DNA of 64,000 nt from Plutella xylostella (GCF_932276165.1 NC_063983.1:6579501-6643500); one strand, 5' to 3'; counted from the stretch's first letter, positions 36,576 through 46,745 are shown. Translations and numbers: made by a program. Notes: generated by a model from the letters alone, not told the origin.

Positions 36576-36674
36576 GCCACGGCGATGAAACATGCGTTCA
36601 CGGCAATGAAACAAGCGTCCACGGCAATGAAACAAACGTCCACGGCAATGAAACTAACGTCCACGGCAATGAAA
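36576..36674. repeat. Five tandem ~21-bp units, GCCACGGCAATGAAAC type
   Basis: The unit CCACGGC(A/G)ATGAAAC plus about six variable bases repeats five times. The same core recurs at 39551-39747 and as single copies near 47153, 47342 and 47538. A CRISPR reading is rejected: this is an animal genome, the spacers are about seven bases, and cas genes are absent. Confidence 0.75.
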
Positions 36675-36860
36675 GAATCAATTCACTGCAATTTTTAAAG
36701 AAGTATCTGTGAGGGAAACGCAAACTTAGACATACCTACTATGTAAGGTAGAAATATTTAGATAGATATTGGAACGAAAAAAGAACGACATACATACATA
36801 TACTCTCGCCTGTCTTCCAGAGGAGTAGGCAGAGACTATGGATCTCATTATTAATTATTA

Positions 36861-38005
36861 AGCCCCATCCATACGCTTGCTGTTTGTCACAAACACGGCA
36901 AACAGCAAACAAAGTCCCAAACACCAACCACAATCACCGAACACAAACAGCCATCCACATGCTCGGCGAACGCTCATAACATTCCGAACCGGCAAACACG
37001 GCGGACGACGAGCTATTACTTTCGGGTTGACATATTTCTATTATATAAATTAAAGCAAGAGAAAGAAAAAAGGAAAATAAGAAGAAAGCAAAGACGATGG
37101 TGGGAAAATAATAATAATTAAAAAAAATTAAAAACCGACTTCTTCTTTTTAATTATTATTTTATAGTTTTTAGTTTATTTGCAATAATTTTTAATCAAAA
37201 GTAAGATGCAAATGATACCAAAACGTCCTACTAATCAATACGAATCATTCAAGCCTAAACACGAGGTAGTTGCTATATACCGTTGAGGAGTTCCCTTGAC
37301 TGCCTTCCGTTTCCATCATCAGATCAGCTCAAGGTCACCATCATATTTTTTTGTTATAAGAACTATATTTACGTTCTTAATTTCATAAGAATCGGTTAAT
37401 ATGTGTCCAAAATGGAAATTCATGCCCTGTTTTCACCCCTTTACCCCCCCTTAGGGGTGAGATAAAATTCTGAAAAAATGGGACCACCTGGAAGCTTAAC
37501 CCAATACAACAAAAAAAGAATTTTTAAAATCGGTTCATAAACGGCGGAGTAATCGGTGAACATACATAAAAAAAACCCGACGAATTGAGAACCTCCTCCT
37601 TTTTTTGAAGTCGGTTACAAATACATAGAAATCGTACAATGTACTGCTTTATTTGGGCTTTAATTTGTTTTATATTTTTATTTTAATAAGCCTCCAAAAA
37701 TTACAGAATCGTAGGTGCTGACCAATCATCAGACATTTTTTACGCTTTGCGCGCCAACGAAAAAGTGTAGCAAGTAAATACGTCCGCCTCCCCCAAGCTC
37801 AGCGCGCATACTGACCGCTGCCAGACGTGTGGATACGTAGCGAACTGTTTGCCGAACATCCTTTGATCTGGCAAGAAAAACCGACACCGATGCCGAACAC
37901 TGGCGAACACAAACACAAACAGGCAAACAACGACAAACACCCATCCACACGTCAGTGTTTGCTGTTTGCTGTTTGCCATTGTTCGCCGAGCGTGTGGATG
38001 GGGTA
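36861..38005. mobile_element. Harbinger-like element with TTA duplication
   Basis: The ends AGCCCCATCCATACGC and, inverted, TACCCCATCCACACGC lie inside a TTA duplication at 36858-36860 and 38006-38008. A 3-bp TTA duplication is typical of PIF/Harbinger. Sub-terminal GTTTGCTGTTTGC and CAAACAGCAAACA repeats face each other. There is no transposase ORF. The middle is occupied by another repeat (37126-37617). Superfamily assignment is tentative. Confidence 0.6.
37126..37617. mobile_element. GAAGTCGGTT-ended repeat, copy 2, uninterrupted
   Basis: Starts AAAAACCGACTTCTTC and ends TTTTTTTGAAGTCGGTTA, so its ends are inverted repeats. It aligns with 14390-15165 along its length and lacks the SINE there. 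It is inserted in the Harbinger-like element. Confidence 0.7.
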
Positions 38006-38211
38006 TTAGAACTACATGATGTATAAAATAATAAAGAATATAAGGTAAGCGCAACGTTCACAACATATAATTAACCTTACCTATAAAACCTATATTTTCA
38101 TAAAATAAAATATTCAATTCGTACGAGTATATGAACTGTTCATTTTATGTAAAATTCATAAAATATACTATCATATAATGACATAATCTGTGCTGAATTA
38201 AATAACACCGG

Positions 38212-38840
38212 CAAAACCCCTAGCACCAAAACCTAAAGATAGGTGCAGTTAGGTGCAGTTGTTCATGAACTCCCCACATAGCGCCAATAATAATGACGGC
38301 ATCAAAACTCCTTGCATCAAAACCTAAACGCGACGACGAGCAAAGTGAGGAGGAGCGAAGCGTCTGCCCATGTAAGAGCGCTGGTAGCTCAGTCGGGTAA
38401 GCGCCCGCTTCTCACGCAAGAGATGCGGGTTCGAATCCTGGCGCTGACATGTACCAATGAGTTCGTTTAACTTAAGTACAATGTATACGAATGCTCTTAC
38501 GGTGAAGGAAAACATCGTGACGAAACCTGCATATCTAGATTTAGCACATCTAGATCTGTGAACCCACCAACCCACAGTGGACCAGCGTGGTGGAAAAATG
38601 GTCTAAGCTTAGGAAGGCAGTTTAGACCTTGGGGATATGCACAAAGGTTCCACTCGAGAGAGCCAGGTGCAGGTACTTACACACCCACAGAGAATAGAAT
38701 AGAATAGCACTATATGGGGAGACGCTCCGCTCCGCTTAGCTGCGAACTGCTTCGCTTTTGACGAACATGTGCACCTAACCGCTCCTCCTCGCTTTTCGCG
38801 TCATCACTTCTATCTTTAGGTTTTGGTGCTAGGGGTTTTG
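38212..38840. mobile_element. TIR element carrying a SINE
   Basis: CAAAACCCCTAGCACCAAAA followed by CCTAAAGATA at 38212-38241 is exactly inverted at 38811-38840. Inner GTGCAGTTAGG / CACCTAACCG and GGAGCGAAGCGTCT / AGACGCTCCGC also face each other. A family 2 SINE (38376-38707) occupies the centre. Without it the element is about 300 bp and non-coding. No clear target duplication. Confidence 0.75.
38376..38707 (+). mobile_element. tRNA-derived SINE, family 2
   Basis: Nearly identical to 16910-17245 through the tRNA-like head, CATGTACCAATGAGTTC, AACATCGTGA and the AGAAT tail. The two copies differ at scattered bases (for example GATCCCGG versus GAATCCTGG in the B-box region). It is inserted within the TIR element at 38212. 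Confidence 0.8.
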
Positions 38841-38924
38841 ATGGGGGATAGAATATTTTATGAACTTATGCTAAATGTTAGTTTCATTTAATTGTTATAA
38901 TAATAAATATGAAATGTATGTTAT

Positions 38925-39492
38925 CATCACCAGCCTATCATCATCCACTAATGGCCATAGGCCTCTCCCCAAGGAGCGCCACATCACTCGGTCCTCGGCC
39001 TTCCTATTCCAACCACTACCTGCTACCTGCCTAAGCCTGCATATTTTGACAGCTATATATAACCTTAGTCCTCTGACGGATAACCTCTTTTCTTATACAG
39101 TCCATCAGATAAACCCCAAGCGTAGCTCTTTCCATAGCACGCTGAGTGACTTTATATCAGTGGACCAGTCCCACCGTCAGTGATCACGTCTCTGCACCAT
39201 ACGTCATTACTGGCAGGGCGCACTGGTTCAAGACCTTTGTCTTCAGGCTCTGAGGAATTGCCGAGGAGCATAATATGTTGCGATGATTCCCGAATGCAGC
39301 CCAATCCAGTTGGATGCGCTTTTTAGCCCCTTTGTCAAAGTTGCTCCTGCTTAGCCAAATAGTCTGCTTGAGGTAGACATATATACCTAGTTGTCTCACC
39401 AACGATCACCGGCTCCGATTTGATGTGAACATTCTACATGACTTTCGTCTTGCCCAAGTTCATACCGAGGCCTACACAGATGTATGTTCTAT
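38925..39492 (-). mobile_element. RTE-type LINE, 5'-truncated 3' fragment
   Basis: On the - strand the translation contains GIYVYLKQTIWLSR, KKRIQLDWAAFG and KTKVLNQCALPVMTYGAET. This is the C-terminal part of RTE-clade reverse transcriptases, which is abundant in Lepidoptera. The 3' end, toward 38925, finishes in ATGATG-type repeats. Upstream (toward 39492) it breaks off within the RT domain. Frame interruptions show it is dead. A related fragment sits at 44535-45003. Confidence 0.75.
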
Positions 39493-39550
39493 GCTATTCT
39501 ATTATCTGCTGGGGGCGTAAGTACCTGTACCTGGCGATTGAAACATATGT

Positions 39551-39747
39551 CACGGAAATGAATAACCTGGCCACGGAAATGAATATCCTGGCCACGGAAA
39601 TGATTAACAAGGCCACGGCAATGAATACAAATAATTTTACAAGACATGGCGATGAAATTTTTTTCATTGCCGTGACTTTTTTTCATTTCCATAGCAAATT
39701 TTGGCCACGGAAACCACGGAAATGAAAGCATGGTAATGAAAATCAAG
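39551..39747. repeat. CCACGGAAATGAA repeat cluster
   Basis: At least six direct copies of CCACGG(A/C)AATGAA, at variable spacing that starts at 21-23 bp, plus one inverted copy (TTCATTGCCGTG near 39662). The core is the same as in the 36576 array. Confidence 0.7.
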
Positions 39748-40173
39748 GCATTAAATATAATGAACGGAACGTAACCGGCACAGCGTAAACACTTATATAG
39801 TAAACACATACACTTAAATAATAGTTTTCAATAGAAATACCTCAAAAAGTGGCATCCAGAAGCATAAAACGGACCAAGCTGATTGTTGGCCATAAGTGCA
39901 ATATAAAGTTTTTCCGGAAAAAGCGGACGATTGTGAGTAATTTTACATAACTAACAAGTCACTAAGCAGTCGTTTTTTGAGGTTAGACTTAAAACGTCAC
40001 GATTAGAAAGAGACGGAAGGTATGATATGTCATAGAAACGTCAACTAGACGTCAAATAGACTGACACTGACAACCATCTGACACTACTACCGCCAATCAA
40101 ACGCTCCGTAATTTGCAACGCTCCATTTAACGAAAAATTTCAAAACTATAATTTATACAAAAGACTGGTATCA

Positions 40174-41223
40174 ATGGAACCATACTGCAATGCTTGTAAA
40201 AAGAAAATATCTAGTTTCGATTACTTGGAATGCTCAAAATGCCATCACAGCTTCGATCTTGACTGTGTTAACATTCCTTTAGTTGAGTACAGCAATTTAT
40301 CAGAGAAGGAGCGAATTAGCTGGAAATGCCCTGAGTGCAGAGCCCCAAGGAACGACGAGACTCCAATTCGTCAGGCCCTGAATGACACCTACACCTCGAG
40401 CAGCAACGTAAACATGACCCGGGGCAGTAAGAGAGAAATTACACCAGTCCCTCCAAACGAAAGCTCGCTATTTGGAGAACTGCAGATGATTCGCCGCGAA
40501 CTGCAGGACCTCAAATCTTCTAACGACGAAATAAAGCTCTTACGTAAGGACCTACTGGACCTGAAGCTTCAGATGTCGTCTTCTCTAGAGGAACAACGTA
40601 CTAAATATGAACAGAAGCTGAAAGATAAAGACTCCGAGATTATAACACTGCAGGAGCAGCTATTCGTGATGAAGACTTCATTTGCGACACAAGAACAAAA
40701 TCTCCTACAAAACGATATCGAGATCATTGGTGTGCCAGAGGAGCCGAACGAAAGCCTACATCACATCCTGATGGTAACCGCTAAAAAGCTGGGAGTTGAA
40801 CTAGGCGAATGTGACATAAACGATGTCGTGCGAGTCGGTGCCAAGCGCCGAGTCACCGCTCCAGGTGACCTATCAGGGAATAAAACTACCACAGTCAATC
40901 TGTCACGGCCCATAGTTGCAAAGCTTGTGAGAAAGGCGAAACGTGACGAGATCATTAAGGCATCAAAAATTAGAAAAAATCTGGACTCTGTTAACTTGGC
41001 AACAGGGCCAGCTAAGCCGATCTACGTAAACGAGCGCTTATCAAGCCACAACAGAAACCTGTTTTTTCTCGCAAAACAACGCGCCAGACTGCTCAACGTC
41101 AAATTTGTTTGGCATCGCAGAGGAACAGTCCACGTCAGACATGCAGAAGGAAAACCAGCTATGGCCATTACAACTCTGGCTGACTTGGACTCTAAAATTG
41201 GACCTCTTCCCGGCACAAACTAA
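40174..41223 (+). CDS. LINE ORF1 protein (PHD-like finger, coiled coil, nucleic-acid-binding C-terminus)
   Basis: 349 residues. LINE ORF1 proteins coat the element RNA and help reverse transcription in the nucleus. The N-terminus has a PHD-like zinc finger with Cys 5, 8, 20, 23, 31, 52 and 55 and WKCPEC. The position where PHD fingers usually have His is Asp28, so metal binding may use His24 or His25 instead. Residues 100-178 are charged and heptad-like (REL..LKSSNDEIKLL, LEEQRTKYEQKLKDKDSEI), a probable coiled coil for oligomerisation. Residues 180-349 start with NDIEIIGVPEE, the motif that opens the C-terminal domain of many insect LINE ORF1 proteins and that, from memory, resembles baculovirus FP25K. 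No stop or frameshift. ATG 40174 is the first in frame. Confidence 0.85.
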   Translation: MEPYCNACKKKISSFDYLECSKCHHSFDLDCVNIPLVEYSNLSEKERISWKCPECRAPRNDETPIRQALNDTYTSSSNVNMTRGSKREITPVPPNESSLFGELQMIRRELQDLKSSNDEIKLLRKDLLDLKLQMSSSLEEQRTKYEQKLKDKDSEIITLQEQLFVMKTSFATQEQNLLQNDIEIIGVPEEPNESLHHILMVTAKKLGVELGECDINDVVRVGAKRRVTAPGDLSGNKTTTVNLSRPIVAKLVRKAKRDEIIKASKIRKNLDSVNLATGPAKPIYVNERLSSHNRNLFFLAKQRARLLNVKFVWHRRGTVHVRHAEGKPAMAITTLADLDSKIGPLPGTN

Positions 41224-41507
41224 AGCCTGCTTAGCTCCTAGACAGCACTATGTACTTATAGAGAATAACACTCGCACACACCACACACATTTTCTAACAC
41301 ACACACACAAACACAACATACTAACACACAATAAGAACGAACAGTACAAACTCAGGCTAAACCTACAAAAAAGTATCATCACTTTTTTACATAACTTAAT
41401 CGCACTTCTAATAAATCCGATGGCTATCACAGTATATTTGCCTCCTCATTCACGCTTGACTCCAGCTGATGTGTATGACATCAGAGCAGTCTACACACAC
41501 CTAAATT

Positions 41508-44012
41508 GTGCTATATATTATGGCAATGACTAACTTACACTCATGTGTAGAAGTAGATTCCCTCCTGTCAATAGAATGTCATGCACTCAATGCTGCAGAA
41601 GCGTGCAATGAAATCACTGCCTTCAAAAATTCAAATAATTTCTCCGTATTAGCTTTTAATATCAGAAGCTTAAACAAAAACTTGGATAGTTTTCTCACGA
41701 CTTTACATCGCACGGGCCTCTCATTCGATGTTCTAGTTCTAACTGAATGCTGGCTAAAAGGTGATGAAGTTAGAACCATCCCAGGTTACGTGTCGTACCA
41801 CACAACAAAGTTTACCAACAAAGCTGGAGGTGTAGTAGTCTATGTTAAACAAAAATATAACGTAGTAGTGTATGAACCAAACATCGAGGAAACCCAGGGC
41901 TTGGTGGTATGTTTTCCTAACTCCATAGCACTAGTTGCTATCTATCGTTCCCCCTCTTTTGATCCACACAAATTCATTTCATCTTTACAACAAGTAATAA
42001 CTCCCCTAACCAACAACAAAAGTGTCGTACTATTAGGCGATATTAATATTAACATCCTTGTAGACACGTTGCCTAGTCTCGAATACCAGTGTCTTATGGC
42101 TGAGATGGGATTTTTATCAGCTATTAACAAACCTACTCGAATCGAAGGGTGTCTAGATCACATCTTTGTCAGAACAAAAAAGAAGTGCGAAGCCATCGTA
42201 TGTAACTGCTCTACCACTGATCATGACCTTATAATGTGCACTATACATACATCTGCGAATGTTAAAGATGCCTCCAGCAAGATGCGCCAAATAACTGACT
42301 TCTCAGCTGTTGCAAATGATCTGCATAAGACAGACTGGAGCCCTGTACTGAGCGCGACAAACCCGGACGAGGCAGCTTCAAAGCTTGGTGACATAGTATC
42401 TGACATTACTAATAAGCACACAACTTTAAAGAAAGCACCTTGCTCGAAGCACATACTCAAGCCGTGGATCACATCAGGCTTACTTAGGTGTCTCCGACAC
42501 AGAGACAGCCTTCACTTAAAGTCACGTAAGAACGCAGACAATCCTGTTCTGAGACTTACTTATACCAGGTATCGCAACTTCTGTAACTCTCTCACTAGGA
42601 AGTTAAAAAAAGCTTATTTTGACCAGCAAATGCAAGAAAACAAAAATAACCCAAAAAGTCTGTGGAAAACTATAAAAACTTTGTGCGACCAACCGTCAAA
42701 AAAGAATAGCGTAACCGCTACTGAGTTACTGTCATCATCACAACCCAGCCAAGTCTCTCTCAATAACTGTAATAATTTCTTCGTCTCTGTTGGGCCAAAT
42801 CTGGCACAAAAGACATTGTTTCAACTGAACAAAACTCAAGAGCAGCTAGTCACAGAAGTAAACGTCCCACTAACAAAAGACAGCTTTTTTATGCAACCTA
42901 CTGACCATATGGAAATAGCAACGCTCATAAGGCAACTTAAAAATGACAGCGCTCCAGGTATTGATGGAATAAAAAACCATATTTTAAAACAGAACCTTCA
43001 CTCGCTTTTAGCACCTCTTACACACGTTTTTAATCTAAGTTTGTCTTCAGGGGTTTTCCCTAGATGTTGGAAAACAGCTCTCGTTTCTCCAATATATAAA
43101 TCTGGTGATAAAACATCTGCAAACAGCTATCGACCCATATCACTTTTAAATGCTTTTTCAAAACTCTTGGAAAAAATTGCTAACAAGCGACTGACGGAAT
43201 ACCTAGAGGCTAAAAAGTTACTCTCCCCTCATCAATTTGGGTTTAGAAATGGGAAATCCACTGAAGACGCGGTGTCCGGACTTTTACAATCTGTTACAGC
43301 CAACCTCGACACTGGAAAATGCTCTATTGGCGTTTTCTTAGATCTCGCCAAAGCTTTTGACACCGTGTCGATACCACTTCTCCTAGAGAAACTGTTTAGA
43401 TTGGGAGTCAGAGGTGTCGCTCTACAGTGGTTTTCCAGCTACCTGACGAACCGGACACAACTAACAAGAATAGGAGAACGCTGTAGTGACCCCAGTGAAA
43501 TTACCTTTGGAGTGCCGCAGGGCAGCATTCTCGGACCAACGCTCTTTATAGCCTATCTTAATGATATCGACCAGTCACTTAACACAGAGCTAGAATGCAG
43601 GGTGTTTTGCTATGCCGATGACACAGCCTTAATCTTCAACGATTTTACCTGGCAAAGCGTCTTAGCCAAAGCAGAATTGGGAATGGCTGATATAGGAGCA
43701 TGGCTTAAGAACAACCTTCTAACATTAAACCCTACCAAAACAAAGTTTATCTGTTTTCACAAAACGAAGGCATCAGCTCCAGATGAAACTGTTCAAAGCA
43801 TTAGGTTACATACCTGCTCTTCCCCTACCGACTTTCACCAATGTTCTTGCACTGACAATATTGAACGAGCTCAGTCTCTCAGGTACTTAGGTGTCATTCT
43901 TGACCAGAACCTCAACTTTAACGCACATATATCGGGAGTGGTTGGCAGATGCAGGAAATTGATATACATCATGAAACAGATCAGAGATCTAAGTGACACA
44001 ACCATTCATAAA
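41508..44012 (+). pseudogene. LINE ORF2 (endonuclease-reverse transcriptase), 5' part, cut by a hAT
   Basis: Residues 1-835 of a 992-residue ORF2 that nicks the target and copies the element RNA. The apurinic-type endonuclease covers about 45-245, with Asn51 (NIRSLN), Glu80 (LTECW), LLGDIN at 175-180 and the TTDHD motif at 236-240. The reverse transcriptase covers about 475-760, with SAPGIDG, YRPISLL, FLDLAKAFDTV (Asp612), GVPQGSILGPTLF and YADD (Asp704, Asp705). All expected catalytic residues are present. RYLGVILD (about 792) begins the connecting region after the polymerase. At 44013 a hAT-type element begins and adds a stop at 44025. The N-terminal start is the first good ATG; a start at Met5 or Met7 is equally possible. 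Confidence 0.88.
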
Positions 44013-44097
44013 CAGGGGCGTATTTAAAGATTGCGCGCCCTGGGCTCCTGTAGTTTTCCGCCCCATCAAGGAATGAAAGAAAACAAAAAGAGCAGTC

Positions 44098-44345
44098 AGT
44101 GTAGAGTACCTACCGACCTACATAAATGTATAAGAACATTGTGGTCATAGATTTGCATAGATAATGATATGATATCTTCCGAACAAAAAAAAAATTCTGG
44201 ATAGACGAGTACATTTTAGAACGTTTGGAAATAAATTTGTGCAGAGCGACTGAGGGAGGCAATTTTTTTTCCTTAAAAAATACAGAGGCGGAAAAAATAG
44301 ACTATTCCACCAGTTCAGAAAAGAATAAATACCGGCTTTCATACT
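44098..44345 (+). repeat. Direct repeat, left copy, inside the hAT
   Basis: From AGTGTAGAGTACCTACCGAC to GGCTTTCATACT. Matches 45649-45910 in the same orientation, with scattered differences and small indels in A-runs. It shares GATAGACGAGTACATTTTAG and CTATTCCACC.GTTCAGAAAAG with the right copy. Confidence 0.85.
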
Positions 44346-44347
44346 TA

Positions 44348-45648
44348 AAAAATCTAGCACTGCTCGTCACAAAAATACCTCGGAGTGACCCTCACGTACA
44401 AAACCCACTGCCAAACCAAGAAAAAAGTCAGCTCCCGAAACAACCTTCTGCGACGGCTTACGTCTACCAACTGGGGCGCCTCTCCACAAGTTCTACGAAT
44501 TCTCAGCCGAATTTGCCTGCCCCATATGGGCAAGATTCCCATTCCTCAAGCCTCAAGCCTGAAGACAAATGTCTTCAACCAGTGCGTCCTGCCAGTGATG
44601 ACGTATAATGCAGAGACGTGGATACTGACGGTAGGACTGTTCCACCGATTTAAAGTCACTCAGCATGCTATAAAGAGAGCTATGATTGAGGTTTCTCTGA
44701 TGGATCATATCAGAAATGAGGTTATCTGTCAGAGGACTAAGGTTACCGACATAGCTGTCAAAATATGCAAGCTGAAGTGGCAGTGGGCTGGTCATATCTG
44801 TCGAAGAACCGATAACCGTTGGAGTAGACGAGTTCTCAAGTGAACAGGCAAACGCAGCGTTGGACGCCCTCCTGCCCGCTGGACTGACGACCTTAGGCGG
44901 GTAGAGCCGGTAGTGGTTGGATGAGGAAGGCCGAGGACCGAGTGTTGTGGCTCTCCTTGGGAGAGGCCTATGTCCAGCAGTGGATGATTATTGGCTGATG
45001 ATGATATGGGCAAGGTCCGCGCATGCTAGAGAAGTAGATTTTGCTGAACGACAAAGTTCGTATAGTAACGGGATGCCTCAAACCGACACCGCTCTACAAA
45101 GTCTACTCTCTGGCTGGGATAGCACCCCCTAGCATACGGCGAAAAGTGTCATGTTCTGTTGAGAAAGCCAAACAAGAATGCGACTCCAGACATCCACTTT
45201 ACTCACATACTGCCGCGCTTTCCCGCCTTAAGAGCCGCAAAGCGTTTCTAAACAGTGAGGTGTCCTTAACGGATGAAAACCTACAAAACGCAAGGCTTTA
45301 GGCTCTGGGAGGAAAAGCAGCCCCAGGATCCTTTCCTACCTCTTGAGAAAAAACTTGCTCCCGGTAACAGTCTTCCCTGGCACATTTGGAAGACTCTAAA
45401 TCGGTTGCGAGCAGAGGTAGGCTGCTGCAAGGACAAACTTTGCAAGTGGGGCTATACCGTTGGTACCAACCTATGCGACTGTGGTACCGCCCCTTTGACT
45501 ATGGAGCATTTCATCTCCTGTCCCATGTGCCCTACCACCTGCACTCGGAAAGACTTACTCCAGGCCAACCAGAATGCTATCAAAGTTGCTTCTTTTTGGT
45601 CTGGACAAATTTAAAAATTCGCATGTTCACTGACACGAAAGAAGAAGA
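44348..45648 (+). pseudogene. Jockey-like LINE ORF2 C-terminal fragment, captured in the hAT
   Basis: The part before the RTE insertion reads LTYKTHCQTKKKVSSRNNLL and SAEFACPIWA. The part after it reads RSAHAREVDFA, IVTGCLKPTPLYKVYSLAG and IAPPSIRRKV, then LRAEVGCCKDKLCKWG and a CDCG...MEHFISCP knuckle. This order matches the region after the polymerase of jockey-group LINEs. The frame is carried across the RTE insertion if one target duplication is removed, but other frameshifts occur at about 45035 and 45295. It is distinct in sequence from the LINE that surrounds the hAT. Confidence 0.75.
44535..45003 (+). mobile_element. RTE-type LINE 3' fragment, nested
   Basis: Encodes KTNVFNQCVLPVMTYNAET, then VTQHAIKRAMIEVSL and LKWQWAGHICRRTDNRW, a typical RTE C-terminal stretch. 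It continues to a 3' end with TGATGATGAT repeats. An 11-bp target duplication ATATGGGCAAG lies at 44524-44534 and 45004-45014. It is 5'-truncated and a relative of 38925-39492 in opposite orientation. Confidence 0.85.
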
Positions 45649-45910
45649 AGTGTAGAGTACATACCGACCTATTACATAATAATATGTAGGTATAAAAACA
45701 TTGTGGTGATAGATTTGCATAGACATAATCTTCCGAACAAAAAAAAAGATTTTTCTGGATAGACGAGTACATTTTAGAACGTTTAGAAATAAACTTGCAA
45801 AGGGCGACTGAGTTTTTTTTTTCATTATTTTCCTTCAAAAAAATTTCGATGCGGAAAAAAAATTGACTATTCCACCGGTTCAGAAAAGAACAAAGGCCGG
45901 CTTTCATACT
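45649..45910 (+). repeat. Direct repeat, right copy, inside the hAT
   Basis: Partner of 44098-44345. Together they bracket the LINE fragment. The remaining hAT sequence continues to the right end at 46122 with GC-rich GGCCGCCC and CCGCC blocks. Confidence 0.85.
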
Positions 45911-46130
45911 ATCAAATCATATTTCTTAAGACATGAAATCAACATGTGGAAAGATGGCTCAGGGCGCCGTTCTAGGCTTACGCCCTAAAATATTGTTCTG
46001 TACTTTTTTAATCCTCCAAGTTGGAGACCTGGAGGGCGGCCTACTGGCCGCCCCTGGGCCGCCCTTCGCCGCCTGCCGCCCCGGGCTGTAGCCCTTTTAG
46101 CCCTAGGGTAAATACGCCCCTGTTCATAAA

Positions 46131-46604
46131 CTGGTGTACACTGCTCTCTGTGAGTCAATCATAGGGTACTGTGTTTCATGCTGGGGTGGCGCCGCCAAGA
46201 CACATCTTTTGAAATTAGAGAGGGCACAACGTTGTGTTCTAAAAGTGCTCCTTAAAAAACACTTTCAATACTCAACTTTCGATCTTTTCCGGGACTTCGA
46301 GGTGCTAACTGTTCGGCAGCTCTTCATTGCTAAGTCTGCAACTGCAGCATACAAACACCTGCTGTCGCTCCCTACCCTTTCTGAAATCCTGAATAAACGT
46401 GTTATCCGCTTAGCTGTCCCTGCATGCAGAACCACTTTTGCCCAACGTTTTTCAACTTTTCTGCAACCCTTCTTGCTTAACAAGCTCATTAAAGTGTGCC
46501 CATTTATTGGCTGCACTATTAAAGAGGCACAGGTAAACCTAAAAAAGTACCTCTTTACACTTGACTATGAAACAACAGAATCTCTCCTCGAAACTTCCTC
46601 ATAG
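46131..46604 (+). pseudogene. LINE ORF2, 3' part
   Basis: Residues 836-992 of ORF2, in the same phase as the part ending at 44012 (…TIHK followed by LVYTALCESIIGYCVSCWGG). It contains LLKLERAQRCVLKVLL, typical of the region after the polymerase in CR1/jockey LINEs, and ends at TAG 46602-46604. There are no stops or frameshifts. The element was apparently intact when the hAT landed. Downstream lies the LINE 3' UTR. Confidence 0.88.
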
Positions 46605-46624
46605 TTCATAGTGTCTTCCCCCAT

Positions 46625-46745
46625 AAACACTTACACACACACACACTCATATACACATACCCACACACTCATACACACATACATACACACTCATATACAC
46701 ACAACCACACACTCTCACATGAACTCAAACACACCCACTACACAA
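46625..46745 (+). repeat. CA/ATAC-rich simple repeat in the LINE 3' UTR
   Basis: Interrupted (CA)n, ACATAC and ACTC runs directly after the ORF2 stop. A similar CA-rich stretch lies in the ORF1-ORF2 spacer at 41272-41330. It may be ordinary microsatellite growth in this LINE family. Confidence 0.75.

Larger units (their letters stand above)
44013..46122. mobile_element. hAT-type non-autonomous transposon, 2110 bp
   Basis: The ends CAGGGGCGTATTTA and TAAATACGCCCCTG are perfect 14-bp inverted repeats. The 8-bp duplication TTCATAAA lies at 44005-44012 and 46123-46130. CAGGGGCG-type ends with an 8-bp duplication are the hallmark of hAT elements. There is no transposase. The inside is a pair of ~250-bp direct repeats around a LINE fragment. 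Its insertion split the LINE ORF2 in phase, so the host reading frame resumes exactly after it. Confidence 0.92.

Noticed and set aside
36576..36674. Regularly spaced repeats resembling a CRISPR array
   Set aside because: Spacers are about seven bases, repeats vary, no cas genes, and the genome is animal.
37729..38061. Two overlapping ~105-codon ORFs on the - strand
   Set aside because: They lie in the GTTTGC-repeat end of a transposon, in two frames at once, with no domain.
39438..39809. ORFs on both strands with heptad-like LATEMN repeats
   Set aside because: They are translations of the CCACGGAAATGAA repeat cluster, which also occurs outside any frame.
41105..41533. 142-codon ORF between LINE ORF1 and ORF2
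   Set aside because: It overlaps the ORF1 end in another frame and runs through CA repeats; it is a shadow of ORF1 and spacer.
44225..44608. 127-codon ORF inside the hAT
   Set aside because: It crosses from the direct repeat through the LINE fragment into the RTE fragment in a frame unrelated to either protein.
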